A program made the position numbers and the translations under genes. This document shows, piece by piece, positions 1 through 10,113 of a stretch of 64,000 bases of DNA. The stretch comes from Mucilaginibacter gotjawali (lineage in GTDB: Bacteria; Bacteroidota; Bacteroidia; Sphingobacteriales; Sphingobacteriaceae), in assembly GCF_002355435.1 (NCBI RefSeq), contig NZ_AP017313.1, positions 3,844,001-3,908,000 on the forward strand. The letters run 5' to 3'. Each line of letters begins with the position of its first letter. Within the stretch, counting starts at the first letter, position 1. The notes beneath the pieces are model-generated. The model was given only the letters and a program-made list of their open reading frames with translations, made no database searches and was not told the DNA's origin.

Positions 1-2153
1 GCGGCCCCAGAACCGTTATCTAATACAACATAATTGTTAAATGAATAATTATCAAAATATTGATAAGCGGAGATAATATCATCCCCTAACACGCCATAAG
101 AAGCCCTGATCTTCAGGTCATCAAAAAATTTAACTTTGTCGCTAAACCATTTTTCTTTGGAGATGCGGTAACCTGCGGATACCGATGGGAAGTATCCCCA
201 TTGGTGGCCCGGCGCAAAAAGCGATGATCCGTCTGCACGAAACTGCCCCTCAAGCAGGTATTTCTCTTCATAATTATATGCCAGCCTGCTGATCACGCTG
301 CGACGGTTATAATTGTAATTTCCGTTATTGTCGCTGCTGGTGCCGCCGTTAGTAGCATCGCTGGCTGCTGTGCCACCTTCTGAAAGTTCAGGAGTGGTGG
401 GAGTTGGAAAGTCGTTGCGCTGGGCCCAGAAAAAATCGTAGGTATGCTGGCTTTGTTCGTAGGCTACAAAGGCATTGATATTATGCCCTCCAAATTGCCT
501 TACAAAATTCAGTTTAATGTTTGAAGTGATTAATGACTGGTTTAGCTGCGCTTCATAAAGGGAAGCTAAACCATTTGCGCCGCCACCTTCGATGCTGGGG
601 TTATAGGTTTGCGCTGCACTGTTGTAAGTATACACCGTATAAGGAGTATAAAAGCTTTTGGTAAAATTGCCTGATTTATCCGCAGCAAAAAAACCGTCAA
701 GAGATAAGCCTTGTATGCCTGGAATGTCATAACTGGCTTTCAGAATGCCGTTAAAATACTGCGCCGGGTTTTTTGACACACCACCGATATTGGTGACTGC
801 AAGGGCGGGATTAACCTGGTCGATACCGGAAGTTGGCAGCCCGTTTGGATAGTAGGCTGCACTGGTTGGGTACGAGCGATAGATAGTTCGGAAAATGCTT
901 CCCGCCCCAGTTTCAGGATATTGACGATCTTCTTCTCTTCCGGCAAGTGACAACCCTACCTTCAACCTGCTGGTAATGGTTGCGTCGACATTTGCGCGAA
1001 AATTGTATTGGTTATATTTTGTGGCGCCGTTTTTATAGATCCCATCCTGGTAAAGTGTTCCAACTGAGGTAAAATATTTTACATCTTCGTTGCCTCCGCT
1101 AACGGTCAGATTTTGCTGGTTCTGCATCGCAAAATTCTTTAAAGTAACTTTTTCCCAATTGGTATTCGGATAATTCAGCGGATCTGAGCCATCTTTAAAT
1201 TTTTGGATCTGGTCAGCACTGTAAACCTGGTTCATACCACCGGACGGTGAATCATAATAACTGATATCGTTTACAATTTGTGCGTAAGTAGCGGCATCAG
1301 CCATTTTCGGCAACCGGGTTGGCGAACTAAAGCCCTCGTTAAAGCTATAAGAAACCGATGCTTTACCTGTTTTACCGTGTTTGGTAGTGATCAGGATAAC
1401 TCCGTTAGCCGCACGGTTACCATATACGGCTGCAGATGCGTCCTTTAGCACGGAAACACTTTCAATATCGTTAGGATCCAAACGTTCCAGACCACCGATT
1501 TGCCCGGGGATACCATCCACAACCACAAGCACGTTGTTACTACCCGTAGTTGCTATACCACGTATTAAAATATTTGAACCATCATAGCCAGGTTCACCTG
1601 AGGTGTTATTGGCTATAACGCCCGATATACGGCCTGCGAATGAATCGGATACGTTAGGCTGCGGGCTTTTAATGATATCGCCCCCTTTGATAACAGAGAT
1701 GGAACCGGTTAATGTTGCTTTCTTTTGCGTACCATAACCTACTACAACTACCTCATTTAAATTTCTGGTATCTGGCAGCAGGGTTACATTAATGTTTTTT
1801 TGCCCATTTAAAGGCACCTCGTGGCTCAGGTACCCAATATAAGTAAATACCAATGTGGCAGTACCTGCATCAGGAACAACAATGGAAAAGTCGCCGTTAA
1901 CATCGGTAACAACGCCTGTAGTGGTACCTTTAACAGTAACGGTTACCCCTGTCAATGCTGCGTTTTTCTCATCGGTAACCTTACCTGTAACCCGGGTCTC
2001 CATCACCTTCTGCGTTACCTTATTTACATCTGAGGCGTAGGAAGGCTGCACGCAGGTAACCCAGCACGCTGTCGCCAAACATGTAAGCAACAGTAATCTG
2101 CCGGGAAATTTTTTCCTTTGGGGGGAATACTTGATTTGTAATTTTGGTTTCAT
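1..2153 (-). CDS. SusC/RagA-family TonB-dependent outer membrane transporter, C-terminus cut by window edge
   Basis: Imports oligosaccharides or other large nutrients across the outer membrane, normally with a SusD-type lipoprotein encoded just downstream, here outside the window. The reading frame is open from an ATG at 2153 to the window edge (717 codons, no stop). It starts with a basic stretch and a hydrophobic signal peptide (LLLLTCLATACW, about residues 20-31). A carboxypeptidase-like regulatory domain follows (about 50-130), then the motif NEVVVVGYGTQKK, the conserved SusC segment before the plug. The plug contains NVLVVVDGIPG and AAVYGNRAANGVILITT, and the rest is barrel. It lies 278 bp downstream of the HTCS gene on the same strand, which fits a polysaccharide utilisation locus. 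The substrate cannot be read from the sequence. Confidence 0.95.
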   Translation of the reverse strand, partial: MKPKLQIKYSPQRKKFPGRLLLLTCLATACWVTCVQPSYASDVNKVTQKVMETRVTGKVTDEKNAALTGVTVTVKGTTTGVVTDVNGDFSIVVPDAGTATLVFTYIGYLSHEVPLNGQKNINVTLLPDTRNLNEVVVVGYGTQKKATLTGSISVIKGGDIIKSPQPNVSDSFAGRISGVIANNTSGEPGYDGSNILIRGIATTGSNNVLVVVDGIPGQIGGLERLDPNDIESVSVLKDASAAVYGNRAANGVILITTKHGKTGKASVSYSFNEGFSSPTRLPKMADAATYAQIVNDISYYDSPSGGMNQVYSADQIQKFKDGSDPLNYPNTNWEKVTLKNFAMQNQQNLTVSGGNEDVKYFTSVGTLYQDGIYKNGATKYNQYNFRANVDATITSRLKVGLSLAGREEDRQYPETGAGSIFRTIYRSYPTSAAYYPNGLPTSGIDQVNPALAVTNIGGVSKNPAQYFNGILKASYDIPGIQGLSLDGFFAADKSGNFTKSFYTPYTVYTYNSAAQTYNPSIEGGGANGLASLYEAQLNQSLITSNIKLNFVRQFGGHNINAFVAYEQSQHTYDFFWAQRNDFPTPTTPELSEGGTAASDATNGGTSSDNNGNYNYNRRSVISRLAYNYEEKYLLEGQFRADGSSLFAPGHQWGYFPSVSAGYRISKEKWFSDKVKFFDDLKIRASYGVLGDDIISAYQYFDNYSFNNYVVLDNGSGA

Positions 2154-2431
2154 ATAATTTGGTTGTTTATAATTTGCTTTTTATAGCTCGCGGCCTTCAT
2201 AATACCGGGGTCAAAAAAAGAATGATTAGCAGACGTAAAAATCATGCTATACACTTTAATAATTTGATGCCGTAAATAATGGCTTACGATAATTGGTTAA
2301 TTCGTGAAGCTAAAATGGATCAATTTAAACAGATAAGTGAGGGGTAAACTCTGCAATAAGGCGGGGGTATTTAAGCAAAAAAGTCAAATAAATGTCTATT
2401 TAACGGTTTTATCAGATCAGCTAAGGGTTAA

Positions 2432-5400
2432 CTAATCTTCTTTGATAATATTCCTGTTCATATTTTGATCCCTGTGAAACGCATTCCGGTATTTTTTAAT
2501 ATAGTCCGAAGGGTTTAATCCAAACAGTTTACTAAACTGCTCCCTGAAATATTTCAGATCATTTAAACCTACCTTGTAGGCCGTTTCATAAACCGTGCTG
2601 TCTGTTTTTAAGAAGATCTCGGCGGCCTTTCTTAAACGGATAAAACGAATAAAGCCATTAGCCGACTGGCCCGAAATGGATTTAATTTTCCGGTAAAGAT
2701 TAGAGTGGCTCATCCCGATTTCATTCGCCAGGGTTTTAATGCTAAAATCAGGGTCATTAAGATGCTGCTCAACGATGTCTATACATTTTTGCAAAAAGTC
2801 TTTATACTCCTGGGATATTTTCAGGTTATTTGGTTTTAAGGTAATTTCATTAAAAAAATAGCGCTGAAGGTTGTTTCTGCTCTTAAGTATACCTTTCACA
2901 CGCGCCATAAGCATTTCCTTTTCAAACGGTTTGCTGATGTAGTCATCCGCCCCTCCTTCTATCCCTTTGAGTTTAATTTCGGGCGAAGTGATGGCAGTAA
3001 GCAATATAACAGGGATATGATTAAGGTCCGGATCATCTTTAATGCGTGCGCAAACCTCAATCCCGCTCAGGCCCGGCATCATCACATCACTAATAACGAT
3101 ATCGGGCATAACTGCCGAAACCATTTTCAGGCCTGACTCGCCGTCATCAGTTTCATAAACAATATAATCAGCCTTAAATATTTGATTTAAATACTCCCTG
3201 ATCTCTTTATTATCTTCTATGATCAATATAGATTTAAAATCAGAAGACATTGCTGTGGAGCTTGTTGAATTCATTTCCAAAAACACTTGCTGATCGGGAA
3301 CATCCTCTTCCATCAGCTCCTTAAAAAATACTGAACTGACGGGTGCCTCCTCAATAACGGTTGTTGACTTAAAATGACTCCTGCCTTTTAATAGCTGCAC
3401 ATAAAAAGTTGTGCCCTGCCCTATCTCACTTTGGTAACTTATTTCTCCGCCATGGCGCTCCACGTAATTTTTAACCAGAAATAAGCCTATCCCCAGCCCC
3501 CCCGCTGCGGGGCTATTATATTGGTACTCCTGGTAAAATTTATTAAAAAGCTTTTCTCCTGCAGTCTGCATTATTCCGCAACCTGTATCCTCAACCTGTA
3601 TATGAACGAATTCGGGTGTCTGCGTAATATGCAATTTAATACGCCCGCCTTTTTCAGTGAATTTGATGGCATTAGACAGTAAATTAAAAAGAACGATCTC
3701 TATTTTTTCGTGGTCGGCAATTAATTCGATATACTCGTCCTGGCAGACGTATTCAAACTGCAGGTTTTTTACGCCGGCCTGGTGCGAAAAGCATAAGAAA
3801 ACCTCTTTACTTAAATCAACGATATTAATTTTTGCCAATTTAAGGTCATCAGCTTCCGCATCTGCCTTTCTGAATAACAATAACTGGTCAACCAGGCTTA
3901 ACAGTCGTTTGGCGTTACGATTGATAGTATTGAGGTTTTGCCGGTCCATATCGCTGCCACCAGCATATAAAATATCCTTTAACGGATTAATAATCAAAGT
4001 TAATGGCGTCCTGAACTCGTGGGAGATATTGGTAAAAAAAGACAGTTTCTTTTCATGGAGCTCTTTTTCTTTTTCACTTTCAATATGGGCCAGCTTAATC
4101 TCATACTTTAATTTTGCCTGCCTGTTATTATAAACAATATAACCATATACGGCCGCTACAAATAACGAAATGTATATGAGGCAGGCCCACCAGGTAAGGT
4201 ACCAGGGAGGAGTAATAACTATTGTTAATGATCTTCCGCTATTATTCCATACGCCATCATTATTTGAAGCTTTTACCCGAAACGTATAAGTACCCGGATT
4301 TAAATTTGTGTAGGTTGCCTTGCGCTGCGGCCCAACGTAGTTCCATCTTTTGTCAAACCCGTCAAGTTTGTAGGCATAGTTATTCTTTTCGGTGTGGGTA
4401 TAATTCAGCGCCACAAATTCAATTGAAAAAACGCTTTGATCGTAATTCAGCACAATCTCTTTTGCATTTTGAATAGGCTCTTTTAGTACACTGTTAGCAC
4501 CGGGTACAACCGATTTATTAAAGATCTGGAAGTCGGAAAAATAAACCGGGGGCGCCTGCTTATTGTAATTAATATTTAGCGGGTTAAAAGAAACAATCCC
4601 CTTATTGCCTGCTAAAAACATTTGATCGTCATTCTGTTTAAATATCGCGGAGCTGGCAAACACGCCATCGTCTTCGTCAAAATTCTCAATTTTCATGGTC
4701 CCGGGGTTTAAACTGGAAACTCCTGTTTCCGTTATCACCCACAAATTGCCATTATTATCTTCCGTTATTCGTTTAAACACGTTGCTGGCAAAACCATCTT
4801 TTGTTGAATAGGTTAAAAATGAGTTGCTGCTTCTAACATATTTATTTAAGCCATCCTGTGTACATACCCAAACATTTTTATGGGAATCTAAAAAAATATC
4901 ATGGATTGTATTACTGCTTATCGTTGCGCCTTTTTTTCCGTTGGCCTGGTAGTTGGTAAACCTGTGTGTAACCTGGTCAAAACGATCTAAACCGCCGCCC
5001 TGCGTTCCGATCCAGATTTTATTGTCCGCATCTTTTAACAAACAGTAGAGATGGTTATTGCTTAGCGAATAGGGCTTGTCCTTTTGATTATAATAATGGG
5101 TAATTGTATTGGTTTTGCTATGATAAATTTTTAGCCCTGCATCTGTTGCCAGGTAGTACTCATCCAGATTCACTTCCAAAATATCCCGAAATACATCTTC
5201 GTTAAAAAGGCTTCCCAAAGTGGAATGATGCGAATGGTGAGTAAATTTGCCGGTTTTATCGTCGTATTCATTAAACCCAAATTCTGTTAACACCCATAAC
5301 TTCCCTTTAGTGTCCAGGTATAGTTTGTTAATGTCGTTATTCCCAATGCTTAGCGGATCGCCGGAATGTAAAAAAGTGGTCGTTTTGTGATTATTCAACT

Positions 5401-6553
5401 GTAGTACGGTAAGGCCGTTGTTAGTGCCAATCCAAAGCGAATGGTCTTTAACAATTATACTTTTTACGGCCCGTTTCGTATCAGAAAAAGGGAAAAACGA
5501 AAACTTATATTGCTGTTTATCCAGTTTGGTTAACCCTTCCATTGAACACAACCAGATGATGCCGCTTTTGTCCTGAAATAAGCCTGCCTGCTGAAAGCTG
5601 GTGAAATTATTAATTTGCTGCCATGAATTATTTAACGAATTAAACCAGAAATATCCCTCATTTCCGTCCAGCAGCATCAGGTGATTGCCCAAATTTAAGA
5701 TCCTGAAAACGGCATGATTATTATAATAAGGCGATTGAAAAGGGGTGAACGCCTTCGTCTTCATATCAAATCTAAACAAGCCTTCCCAATAAGTGCCCAC
5801 CCATATTTTCCCATCCTCATCCAAACTAAGCGTCCAAACATCGTTTGGATTTCTATCATTATTCCTTTGTGGTTGGGGGAAATTCAAAAATTTCCTGGTG
5901 TGTTTGTTGAACATGTTTAAACCGCCGCTCCAATTCCCCAACCAAAGGTTGTTATTGGCGTCTTCAATAATCGCATTAACAGATTTACCTTTTATGGCGT
6001 TAGCATCGCGGGAATCCGGCTGATAAACATCGAAGTTCTGGGTTTTCTCAGTATACTTATTAAAACCGTCGTCTGTACCTACCCATATATTGTTTTCCCT
6101 ATCGGCCAGTAAACACCAGATTTTATTGTTACTTAACGACCTGGGGGTTCGTTCCTGATGGATAAACCGCTTAAATTTTTCGGTATACGGGTCCAGCAAG
6201 TTAAGGCCGTCTAAAGTACCAACCCAAATTCTTCCTCTTTTATCTTCAACTATAACATTGATGTAGTTATTGGTAAGGCTGGTACTATCCCCGGGAATAT
6301 TTATAAATGTTTTGAACGTATAACCATCGAACCGGCAGAGGCCGTTCTCTGTACCTACCCAAAGGAATCCATTTTTATCCTTAATAACACAGGTAGTGCT
6401 ATTTGATGGTAGGCCTGAGTTATGGTTATAGGTTTTTATGGCATAATTTTTCAACCCGGGGATATACTTTCCCTGAAGACTGTCTATCTGACCATAACCC
6501 GAATGGCTATAGAAAACCGTCATCAAAAAGAAAATAATATTAAGGCTTCTCAT
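2432..6553 (-). CDS. Hybrid two-component system regulator (HTCS): periplasmic propeller, histidine kinase, receiver and AraC HTH in one protein
   Basis: Senses a glycan fragment in the periplasm and activates the adjacent SusC-type locus. Order seen: signal peptide; many propeller repeats (variants of WVGTxDGLN, about residues 40-670); Y_Y_Y domain (about 700-780); one membrane helix (WACLIYISLFVAAVYGYIVY); HisKA with H box NISHEFRTPLTL (His near 850); HATPase with N box LFNLLSNAIKF and G boxes DTGCGI and GGLGIGLFLV; receiver with phospho-acceptor in VISDVMMPG; AraC-type HTH at the C-terminus. All catalytic motifs look intact. I chose the ATG at 6553 because MRSLNIIFFLMTVFYSHSGYGQ is a clean signal peptide. 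An upstream in-frame ATG at 6586 would add 11 residues. It is transcribed toward the SusC gene. Confidence 0.95.
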   Translation of the reverse strand: MRSLNIIFFLMTVFYSHSGYGQIDSLQGKYIPGLKNYAIKTYNHNSGLPSNSTTCVIKDKNGFLWVGTENGLCRFDGYTFKTFINIPGDSTSLTNNYINVIVEDKRGRIWVGTLDGLNLLDPYTEKFKRFIHQERTPRSLSNNKIWCLLADRENNIWVGTDDGFNKYTEKTQNFDVYQPDSRDANAIKGKSVNAIIEDANNNLWLGNWSGGLNMFNKHTRKFLNFPQPQRNNDRNPNDVWTLSLDEDGKIWVGTYWEGLFRFDMKTKAFTPFQSPYYNNHAVFRILNLGNHLMLLDGNEGYFWFNSLNNSWQQINNFTSFQQAGLFQDKSGIIWLCSMEGLTKLDKQQYKFSFFPFSDTKRAVKSIIVKDHSLWIGTNNGLTVLQLNNHKTTTFLHSGDPLSIGNNDINKLYLDTKGKLWVLTEFGFNEYDDKTGKFTHHSHHSTLGSLFNEDVFRDILEVNLDEYYLATDAGLKIYHSKTNTITHYYNQKDKPYSLSNNHLYCLLKDADNKIWIGTQGGGLDRFDQVTHRFTNYQANGKKGATISSNTIHDIFLDSHKNVWVCTQDGLNKYVRSSNSFLTYSTKDGFASNVFKRITEDNNGNLWVITETGVSSLNPGTMKIENFDEDDGVFASSAIFKQNDDQMFLAGNKGIVSFNPLNINYNKQAPPVYFSDFQIFNKSVVPGANSVLKEPIQNAKEIVLNYDQSVFSIEFVALNYTHTEKNNYAYKLDGFDKRWNYVGPQRKATYTNLNPGTYTFRVKASNNDGVWNNSGRSLTIVITPPWYLTWWACLIYISLFVAAVYGYIVYNNRQAKLKYEIKLAHIESEKEKELHEKKLSFFTNISHEFRTPLTLIINPLKDILYAGGSDMDRQNLNTINRNAKRLLSLVDQLLLFRKADAEADDLKLAKINIVDLSKEVFLCFSHQAGVKNLQFEYVCQDEYIELIADHEKIEIVLFNLLSNAIKFTEKGGRIKLHITQTPEFVHIQVEDTGCGIMQTAGEKLFNKFYQEYQYNSPAAGGLGIGLFLVKNYVERHGGEISYQSEIGQGTTFYVQLLKGRSHFKSTTVIEEAPVSSVFFKELMEEDVPDQQVFLEMNSTSSTAMSSDFKSILIIEDNKEIREYLNQIFKADYIVYETDDGESGLKMVSAVMPDIVISDVMMPGLSGIEVCARIKDDPDLNHIPVILLTAITSPEIKLKGIEGGADDYISKPFEKEMLMARVKGILKSRNNLQRYFFNEITLKPNNLKISQEYKDFLQKCIDIVEQHLNDPDFSIKTLANEIGMSHSNLYRKIKSISGQSANGFIRFIRLRKAAEIFLKTDSTVYETAYKVGLNDLKYFREQFSKLFGLNPSDYIKKYRNAFHRDQNMNRNIIKED

Positions 6554-6586
6554 ATTGAATATATACAACAACAATAATAAACGCAT

Positions 6587-6890
6587 TTAAGGTAACTATT
6601 GTCTTTTAATTGATTTTTAGATAATAAATCATCCTACGGGCTGAAATTTAATTATCAGGGTCGGTAAAGAAACAAAAAAAACTGATTAAATATCCCGCAA
6701 TACCCGACCATTCCATGACGCGCCAAAGTGCAAAAAACATTTTTCAAATTCAGAAAACAAGTGTAGCCAGTGTTTCAATAGCTCTGTATCAGCTAAACCA
6801 TAGCACTATAGGTTATGCTAAAATAATCTTTACAAGTAATTGAACTTGATATTACATAAACAGGGAAATAAGTTATATTTGCAGCAAAAT
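6587..6890. other. Intergenic spacer between HTCS gene and tRNA-Arg
   Basis: AT-rich spacer of about 300 bp between divergently oriented features. It should hold the HTCS promoter on the minus strand, but I see no exact TAnnTTTG box there. The only clear signal is the tRNA promoter box near its right end. A short minus-strand open frame here runs through the tRNA and is not a credible gene. Confidence 0.5.
6874..6881 (+). promoter_or_regulatory. Bacteroidota -7 promoter box for tRNA-Arg
   Basis: TATATTTG matches the TAnnTTTG consensus exactly and ends 9 bp before the tRNA. The same TATATTTGCAGCA context recurs upstream of the minus-strand tRNA-Cys-like gene (33746-33753). I do not see a convincing TTG -33 element at ideal spacing. 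Confidence 0.6.
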
Positions 6891-6962
6891 GCTCCCGTAG
6901 TTCAACGGATAGAATTATGGTTTCCGGTACCATCGATATGAGTTCGAATCTCGTCGGGAGCA
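6891..6962 (+). tRNA. tRNA-Arg (anticodon CCG)
   Basis: A 72-nt cloverleaf folds by eye. The acceptor pairs GCTCCCG with CGGGAGC, the D stem GTTC with GAAT, the anticodon stem ATGGT with ACCAT around loop TTCCGGT (anticodon CCG, reads CGG), and the T stem ATGAG with CTCGT around TTCGAAT. The discriminator is A and CCA is not encoded. A strong terminator follows immediately, so it appears to be a single-gene unit. Confidence 0.95.
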
Positions 6963-6963
6963 C

Positions 6964-7007
6964 AAAGCGGGACAACGGCACATTTGCGTCAGTTGTCCCG
7001 CTTTTTT
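6964..7007. terminator. Rho-independent terminator, probably bidirectional
   Basis: AAAGCGGGACAAC (6964-6976) pairs perfectly with GTTGTCCCGCTTT (6992-7004), followed by a T run. The A run on the other side lets it also serve uxuA, which converges from the right and ends at 7030. Confidence 0.88.
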
Positions 7008-7029
7008 CTTATTATCAGCTACGGTTAAG

Positions 7030-8220
7030 TTATCCCATTGACTTAAAAACCCCCATTTCCAAACCCCGCAATTCAGCCAGCCCCCTTAGCCTGCCGATAG
7101 CCGAATATCCCGGATTGGTTTTCTTTTTTAAATCATCAAGCATTTGGTGCCCATGGTCAGGGCGCATCGGTATATTCACTTTTCTATCCTGCATCAGGGA
7201 TACAATTGCCTTTACAACTTCATACATATCCACATCCCCTTCCAGGTGGTTGTCCTCATAAAAATCGCCAAACTCATTTCGCCTGGTGCTCCGCAGGTGC
7301 AAAAAATGAATCCGGTTACCAAACTGTCTAACCATTTCGGGCAAATTATTATCTTTCCTCAGGCCAAAAGAACCTGTACAGAAACAGATGCCGTTATTCA
7401 ATGACGGAACGGCATCAATCAGCGCCTGTATATTAGCTGCCGTTGATATAATACGGGGTAAACCCAGAATACTGAAAGGAGGATCATCCGGATGTATCGC
7501 CATTTTTACGCCTGCGTCCCCGGCAACCGGAATAACCTGTTGAAGGAAATAAATCAGGTTTCTGCGAAGCGCAGCCTCATCAATATTAGCGTAAGCATCA
7601 AGCGCCGACCGGAATTTTTCCAATGTAAAACTTTCTTCGCTGCCGGGTAAGCCGGCAATAATATTTTGCTGCAACGAATGTTTTTCGCTGCTGCTCATTT
7701 TTTCAAACAGTGTGCGGGCCCGTTCTATCTCCGTAGTGGTATAATCCTGTTCCGCATTAGTTCTTTTTAAAATAAAAACGTCAAAAGCAATAAATGCCGC
7801 ACGCTCAAAAAACAACGCCAGCGAGCCATCTTCAACCTCATATGCCAGGTTAGTTCGTGTCCAGTCGAGCACTGGCATAAAATTATAGGTAATTACATCT
7901 ATACCACAGGCTGCGAGGTTTCGTATAGTCTGTTTATAATTTTCAATAAAGAGTTCAAAATTGCCCGACCGCGTTTTTATGGCTTCATGTACAGGTACGC
8001 TTTCCACCACATTCCAGCTCATTCCTGATTTTTCAATTATCTCCCTGCGCTGATTAATTTCACTTACCTCCCACACTTCGCCATTCGGGACCTGGTGCAA
8101 TGCTGTAACCACACCTGTACAACCTGCCTGCCTTAAATCATTAAGTGAAACCGGATCGCCCGGCCCGTACCAGCGCATGGTTTGTATCATCTTAAATCCG
8201 GTAGCGACGTTATTTTTCAT
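7030..8220 (-). CDS. uxuA: D-mannonate dehydratase
   Basis: Converts D-mannonate to 2-keto-3-deoxy-D-gluconate in the glucuronate branch of hexuronate breakdown (cytosolic, divalent-metal dependent). The 396 residues match the family length. Recognisable UxuA segments are [12 protein letters not shown] near the start, [18 protein letters not shown], the metal-site region MAIHPDDPP, and [11 protein letters not shown] and PMRPDHGHQ toward the end. A start at the internal ATG at 8190 (MIQTMRWYG) would match the usual family N-terminus more closely; both are plausible. It stands alone, convergent with tRNA-Arg. With the nearby SusC/HTCS genes it suggests, as inference only, a uronic-acid-containing glycan target. 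Confidence 0.95.
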   Translation of the reverse strand: MKNNVATGFKMIQTMRWYGPGDPVSLNDLRQAGCTGVVTALHQVPNGEVWEVSEINQRREIIEKSGMSWNVVESVPVHEAIKTRSGNFELFIENYKQTIRNLAACGIDVITYNFMPVLDWTRTNLAYEVEDGSLALFFERAAFIAFDVFILKRTNAEQDYTTTEIERARTLFEKMSSSEKHSLQQNIIAGLPGSEESFTLEKFRSALDAYANIDEAALRRNLIYFLQQVIPVAGDAGVKMAIHPDDPPFSILGLPRIISTAANIQALIDAVPSLNNGICFCTGSFGLRKDNNLPEMVRQFGNRIHFLHLRSTRRNEFGDFYEDNHLEGDVDMYEVVKAIVSLMQDRKVNIPMRPDHGHQMLDDLKKKTNPGYSAIGRLRGLAELRGLEMGVFKSMG

Positions 8221-8764
8221 GGGTATTAATATAGTTTTTTTCGTAATGATATTTCTATAAAGTAAATTACAATCCTTTCGGTTAGTCTACGTGTCTTGAA
8301 GCCTGCATTTGCCTGGCGAATCCTGCTGGTAAATACCCAACCTGCCCGCATTTATCAAACTTGCATAATTAATATATTTTTTCATTCCATTTGACCGCAT
8401 TAATATATTGCGATTTTTTTAATTTTTTATGACAGATAATCTGCAGCGTTTTACCACCCGGAAAAAACTGCAAGCAACCTTTTCCTTTTAAAATCAATGA
8501 TCGAACAAGATCATTAACTGACTAATGCCCCGGATATTTTAAAAAGCGGTATTTGCGCTCCATTGTAGTTGCCTTTCATAGTTGAAACCAGCGTAAAGTG
8601 ACGAAAGCAAAATATTTTCGCCTGTAAAATCAATAAAATTTACGAAAACCTTGGATTTCAAAAAGATGGGGTAAATATTTGCCGGCATTTGCCCAATAAA
8701 AATTGGAAAAATCTTTTTCTTAGCCTTATCTTTAATTTGCATTATTAATTTGCAGCAGACGCGA
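8221..8764. other. Divergent intergenic region between uxuA and the AraC-type gene
   Basis: About 540 bp of AT-rich DNA that should hold both divergent promoters. I see no strong hairpin, exact TAnnTTTG box or credible gene. A minus-strand open frame at 8539-8793 has atypical composition and overlaps the start of the AraC-type gene. Confidence 0.5.
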
Positions 8765-9595
8765 ATGACAGCATTCCGGTTCAATCCAGTCACACCTCAT
8801 CCTTTACTAAGCCCATACGTTGCTAAAATGTGGGTATTCGAAAGCAGCGGCCGGCTCCCTGCCGGGGATAGAAAACTGATTGTTCCAAATGCAAATTTCA
8901 AATTAACGCTTACCTACCGTAACGGGATCGTGGCCCGCGTTGGCGACAAGGATTTCATTCAAGGCGAAAATAAACTAAGTTTAACGGGTTTAATTGATGC
9001 ACCTGTCATTCTTGATTCGCAGGAAGACGCTCAGACCGGCACGATCATCATTGAATTTAACCCGCTTGGCGCCTATCGTTTTTTTCATTTATCATACGCC
9101 GATGTGAAAAATCAAATTGTGACAATGGAAGATCTGATCGGTAACCACGCCAAAAGCCTTCAATTGCAACTGGCTGAAGCAAACACGCCGGCGCTAAAAT
9201 TAAGGCACCTGCAGAATTTTCTGATCATGCAATTGGAAAGAACCTCAGCTGACCCAATTTACGACTATTGCATTGGCCGCATATCGAACACCAATGGTAT
9301 GGTTACCGTAGCAAAACTCGAAAAGGAAACCGGCTACAGTTCGCGCTGGCTTCACACAAAATTTTCGGAACACCTGGGCACGGGGCCAAAAAACCTTTCC
9401 GAAATAGTCCGGTTCAAACAATTTTACCAGGCGTATTCAAACGGTATTCAATTGGATAGCTTAAAAGAATATATTTACCATTACTATCACGATCAATCGC
9501 ATTTCATCAGGGCATTTAAAAGGTTCACCGGGGCCACCCCCACCGAACTTAAAAACAGCATAAATGAACTCAGTAAAAAGAATTTCACCAGCTGA
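8765..9595 (+). CDS. AraC-family transcriptional regulator with DUF6597-like N-terminus
   Basis: Cytoplasmic DNA-binding regulator. The N-terminal half (from FRFNPVTPHPLLSPYVAKMW) resembles the DUF6597-type sensor found in many Bacteroidota AraC proteins. The C-terminal third carries two helix-turn-helix units, the second recognisable in YHYYHDQSHFIRAFKRFTGATPTE. An upstream TTG at 8750 is in frame, but I prefer the ATG at 8765 because the family motif starts directly after it. The two SRPBCC genes follow 62 bp downstream on the same strand with their own promoter-like box. Regulation of that pair is possible but unproven. Confidence 0.9.
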   Translation: MTAFRFNPVTPHPLLSPYVAKMWVFESSGRLPAGDRKLIVPNANFKLTLTYRNGIVARVGDKDFIQGENKLSLTGLIDAPVILDSQEDAQTGTIIIEFNPLGAYRFFHLSYADVKNQIVTMEDLIGNHAKSLQLQLAEANTPALKLRHLQNFLIMQLERTSADPIYDYCIGRISNTNGMVTVAKLEKETGYSSRWLHTKFSEHLGTGPKNLSEIVRFKQFYQAYSNGIQLDSLKEYIYHYYHDQSHFIRAFKRFTGATPTELKNSINELSKKNFTS

Positions 9596-9632
9596 ATTCC
9601 GATTTGTACAATGCATGCGAATGCCATCCCTC

Positions 9633-9640
9633 TATCTTTG
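9633..9640 (+). promoter_or_regulatory. -7 promoter box upstream of the SRPBCC pair
   Basis: TATCTTTG matches TAnnTTTG exactly and lies 17 bp before the ATG at 9658. This implies a short leader and separate transcription from the upstream AraC-type gene. Confidence 0.5.
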
Positions 9641-9657
9641 ATTAAAAAAACAGGAAA

Positions 9658-10107
9658 ATGAAAAAGAACGATTTTAACTGCAGTATCGCTGTAAATATCA
9701 GCGCAGTAGAGGCGATCAAAAAGATTAGCAACGTACCCGGGTGGTGGGGAATTACCTTTACCGGTAGCGCCGAAAAACAAAATGATCGGTTTATAGTAAA
9801 CATGGGCGGAGATTCCTTCTTCAACTTCACCGTATCAGAATTGATCCCCGGCAAACGGGTTGTTTGGTTGGTTGACGATTGCAATATGCCCTGGTATAAC
9901 GACAAAAAGGAATGGGCCAATACCAAATTGATTTTTGATCTGACCGAGAATAACGGTACAACTGAGCTGACTTTTACACATGAAGGCCTTACGCCTAATG
10001 TGGAATGCTACAAGGATTGCGAACCCGGTTGGACGCACTGGATCAAAACGAGTTTGTTTTCTTATCTTACTACCGGAGAAGGCGTTTTTAGGCCAGCCAC
10101 AAAATAA
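9658..10107 (+). CDS. SRPBCC (AHSA1-like) domain protein 1
   Basis: Small cytosolic protein (149 residues) with a START-like ligand-binding fold. Family marks are an opening strand of IxVNISAVEAIKKISNV type, then FTVSELIPGKRVVWLV and the closing FTHEGLTP...CEPGWTHWIKTSLFSYL. The fold binds hydrophobic ligands or acts as an Hsp90 co-chaperone type; the ligand is unknown here. It is followed after 6 bp by a clear paralogue, so the two are almost certainly co-transcribed. Confidence 0.9.
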   Translation: MKKNDFNCSIAVNISAVEAIKKISNVPGWWGITFTGSAEKQNDRFIVNMGGDSFFNFTVSELIPGKRVVWLVDDCNMPWYNDKKEWANTKLIFDLTENNGTTELTFTHEGLTPNVECYKDCEPGWTHWIKTSLFSYLTTGEGVFRPATK

Positions 10108-10113
10108 AAAAAA

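Noticed and set aside
6793..6981. 62-codon minus-strand frame over tRNA-Arg
   Set aside because: It runs through the antisense of a well formed tRNA.
8539..8793. 84-codon minus-strand open frame before the AraC-type gene
   Set aside because: It overlaps the start of a well supported gene and lies in AT-rich promoter DNA; no recognisable domain.
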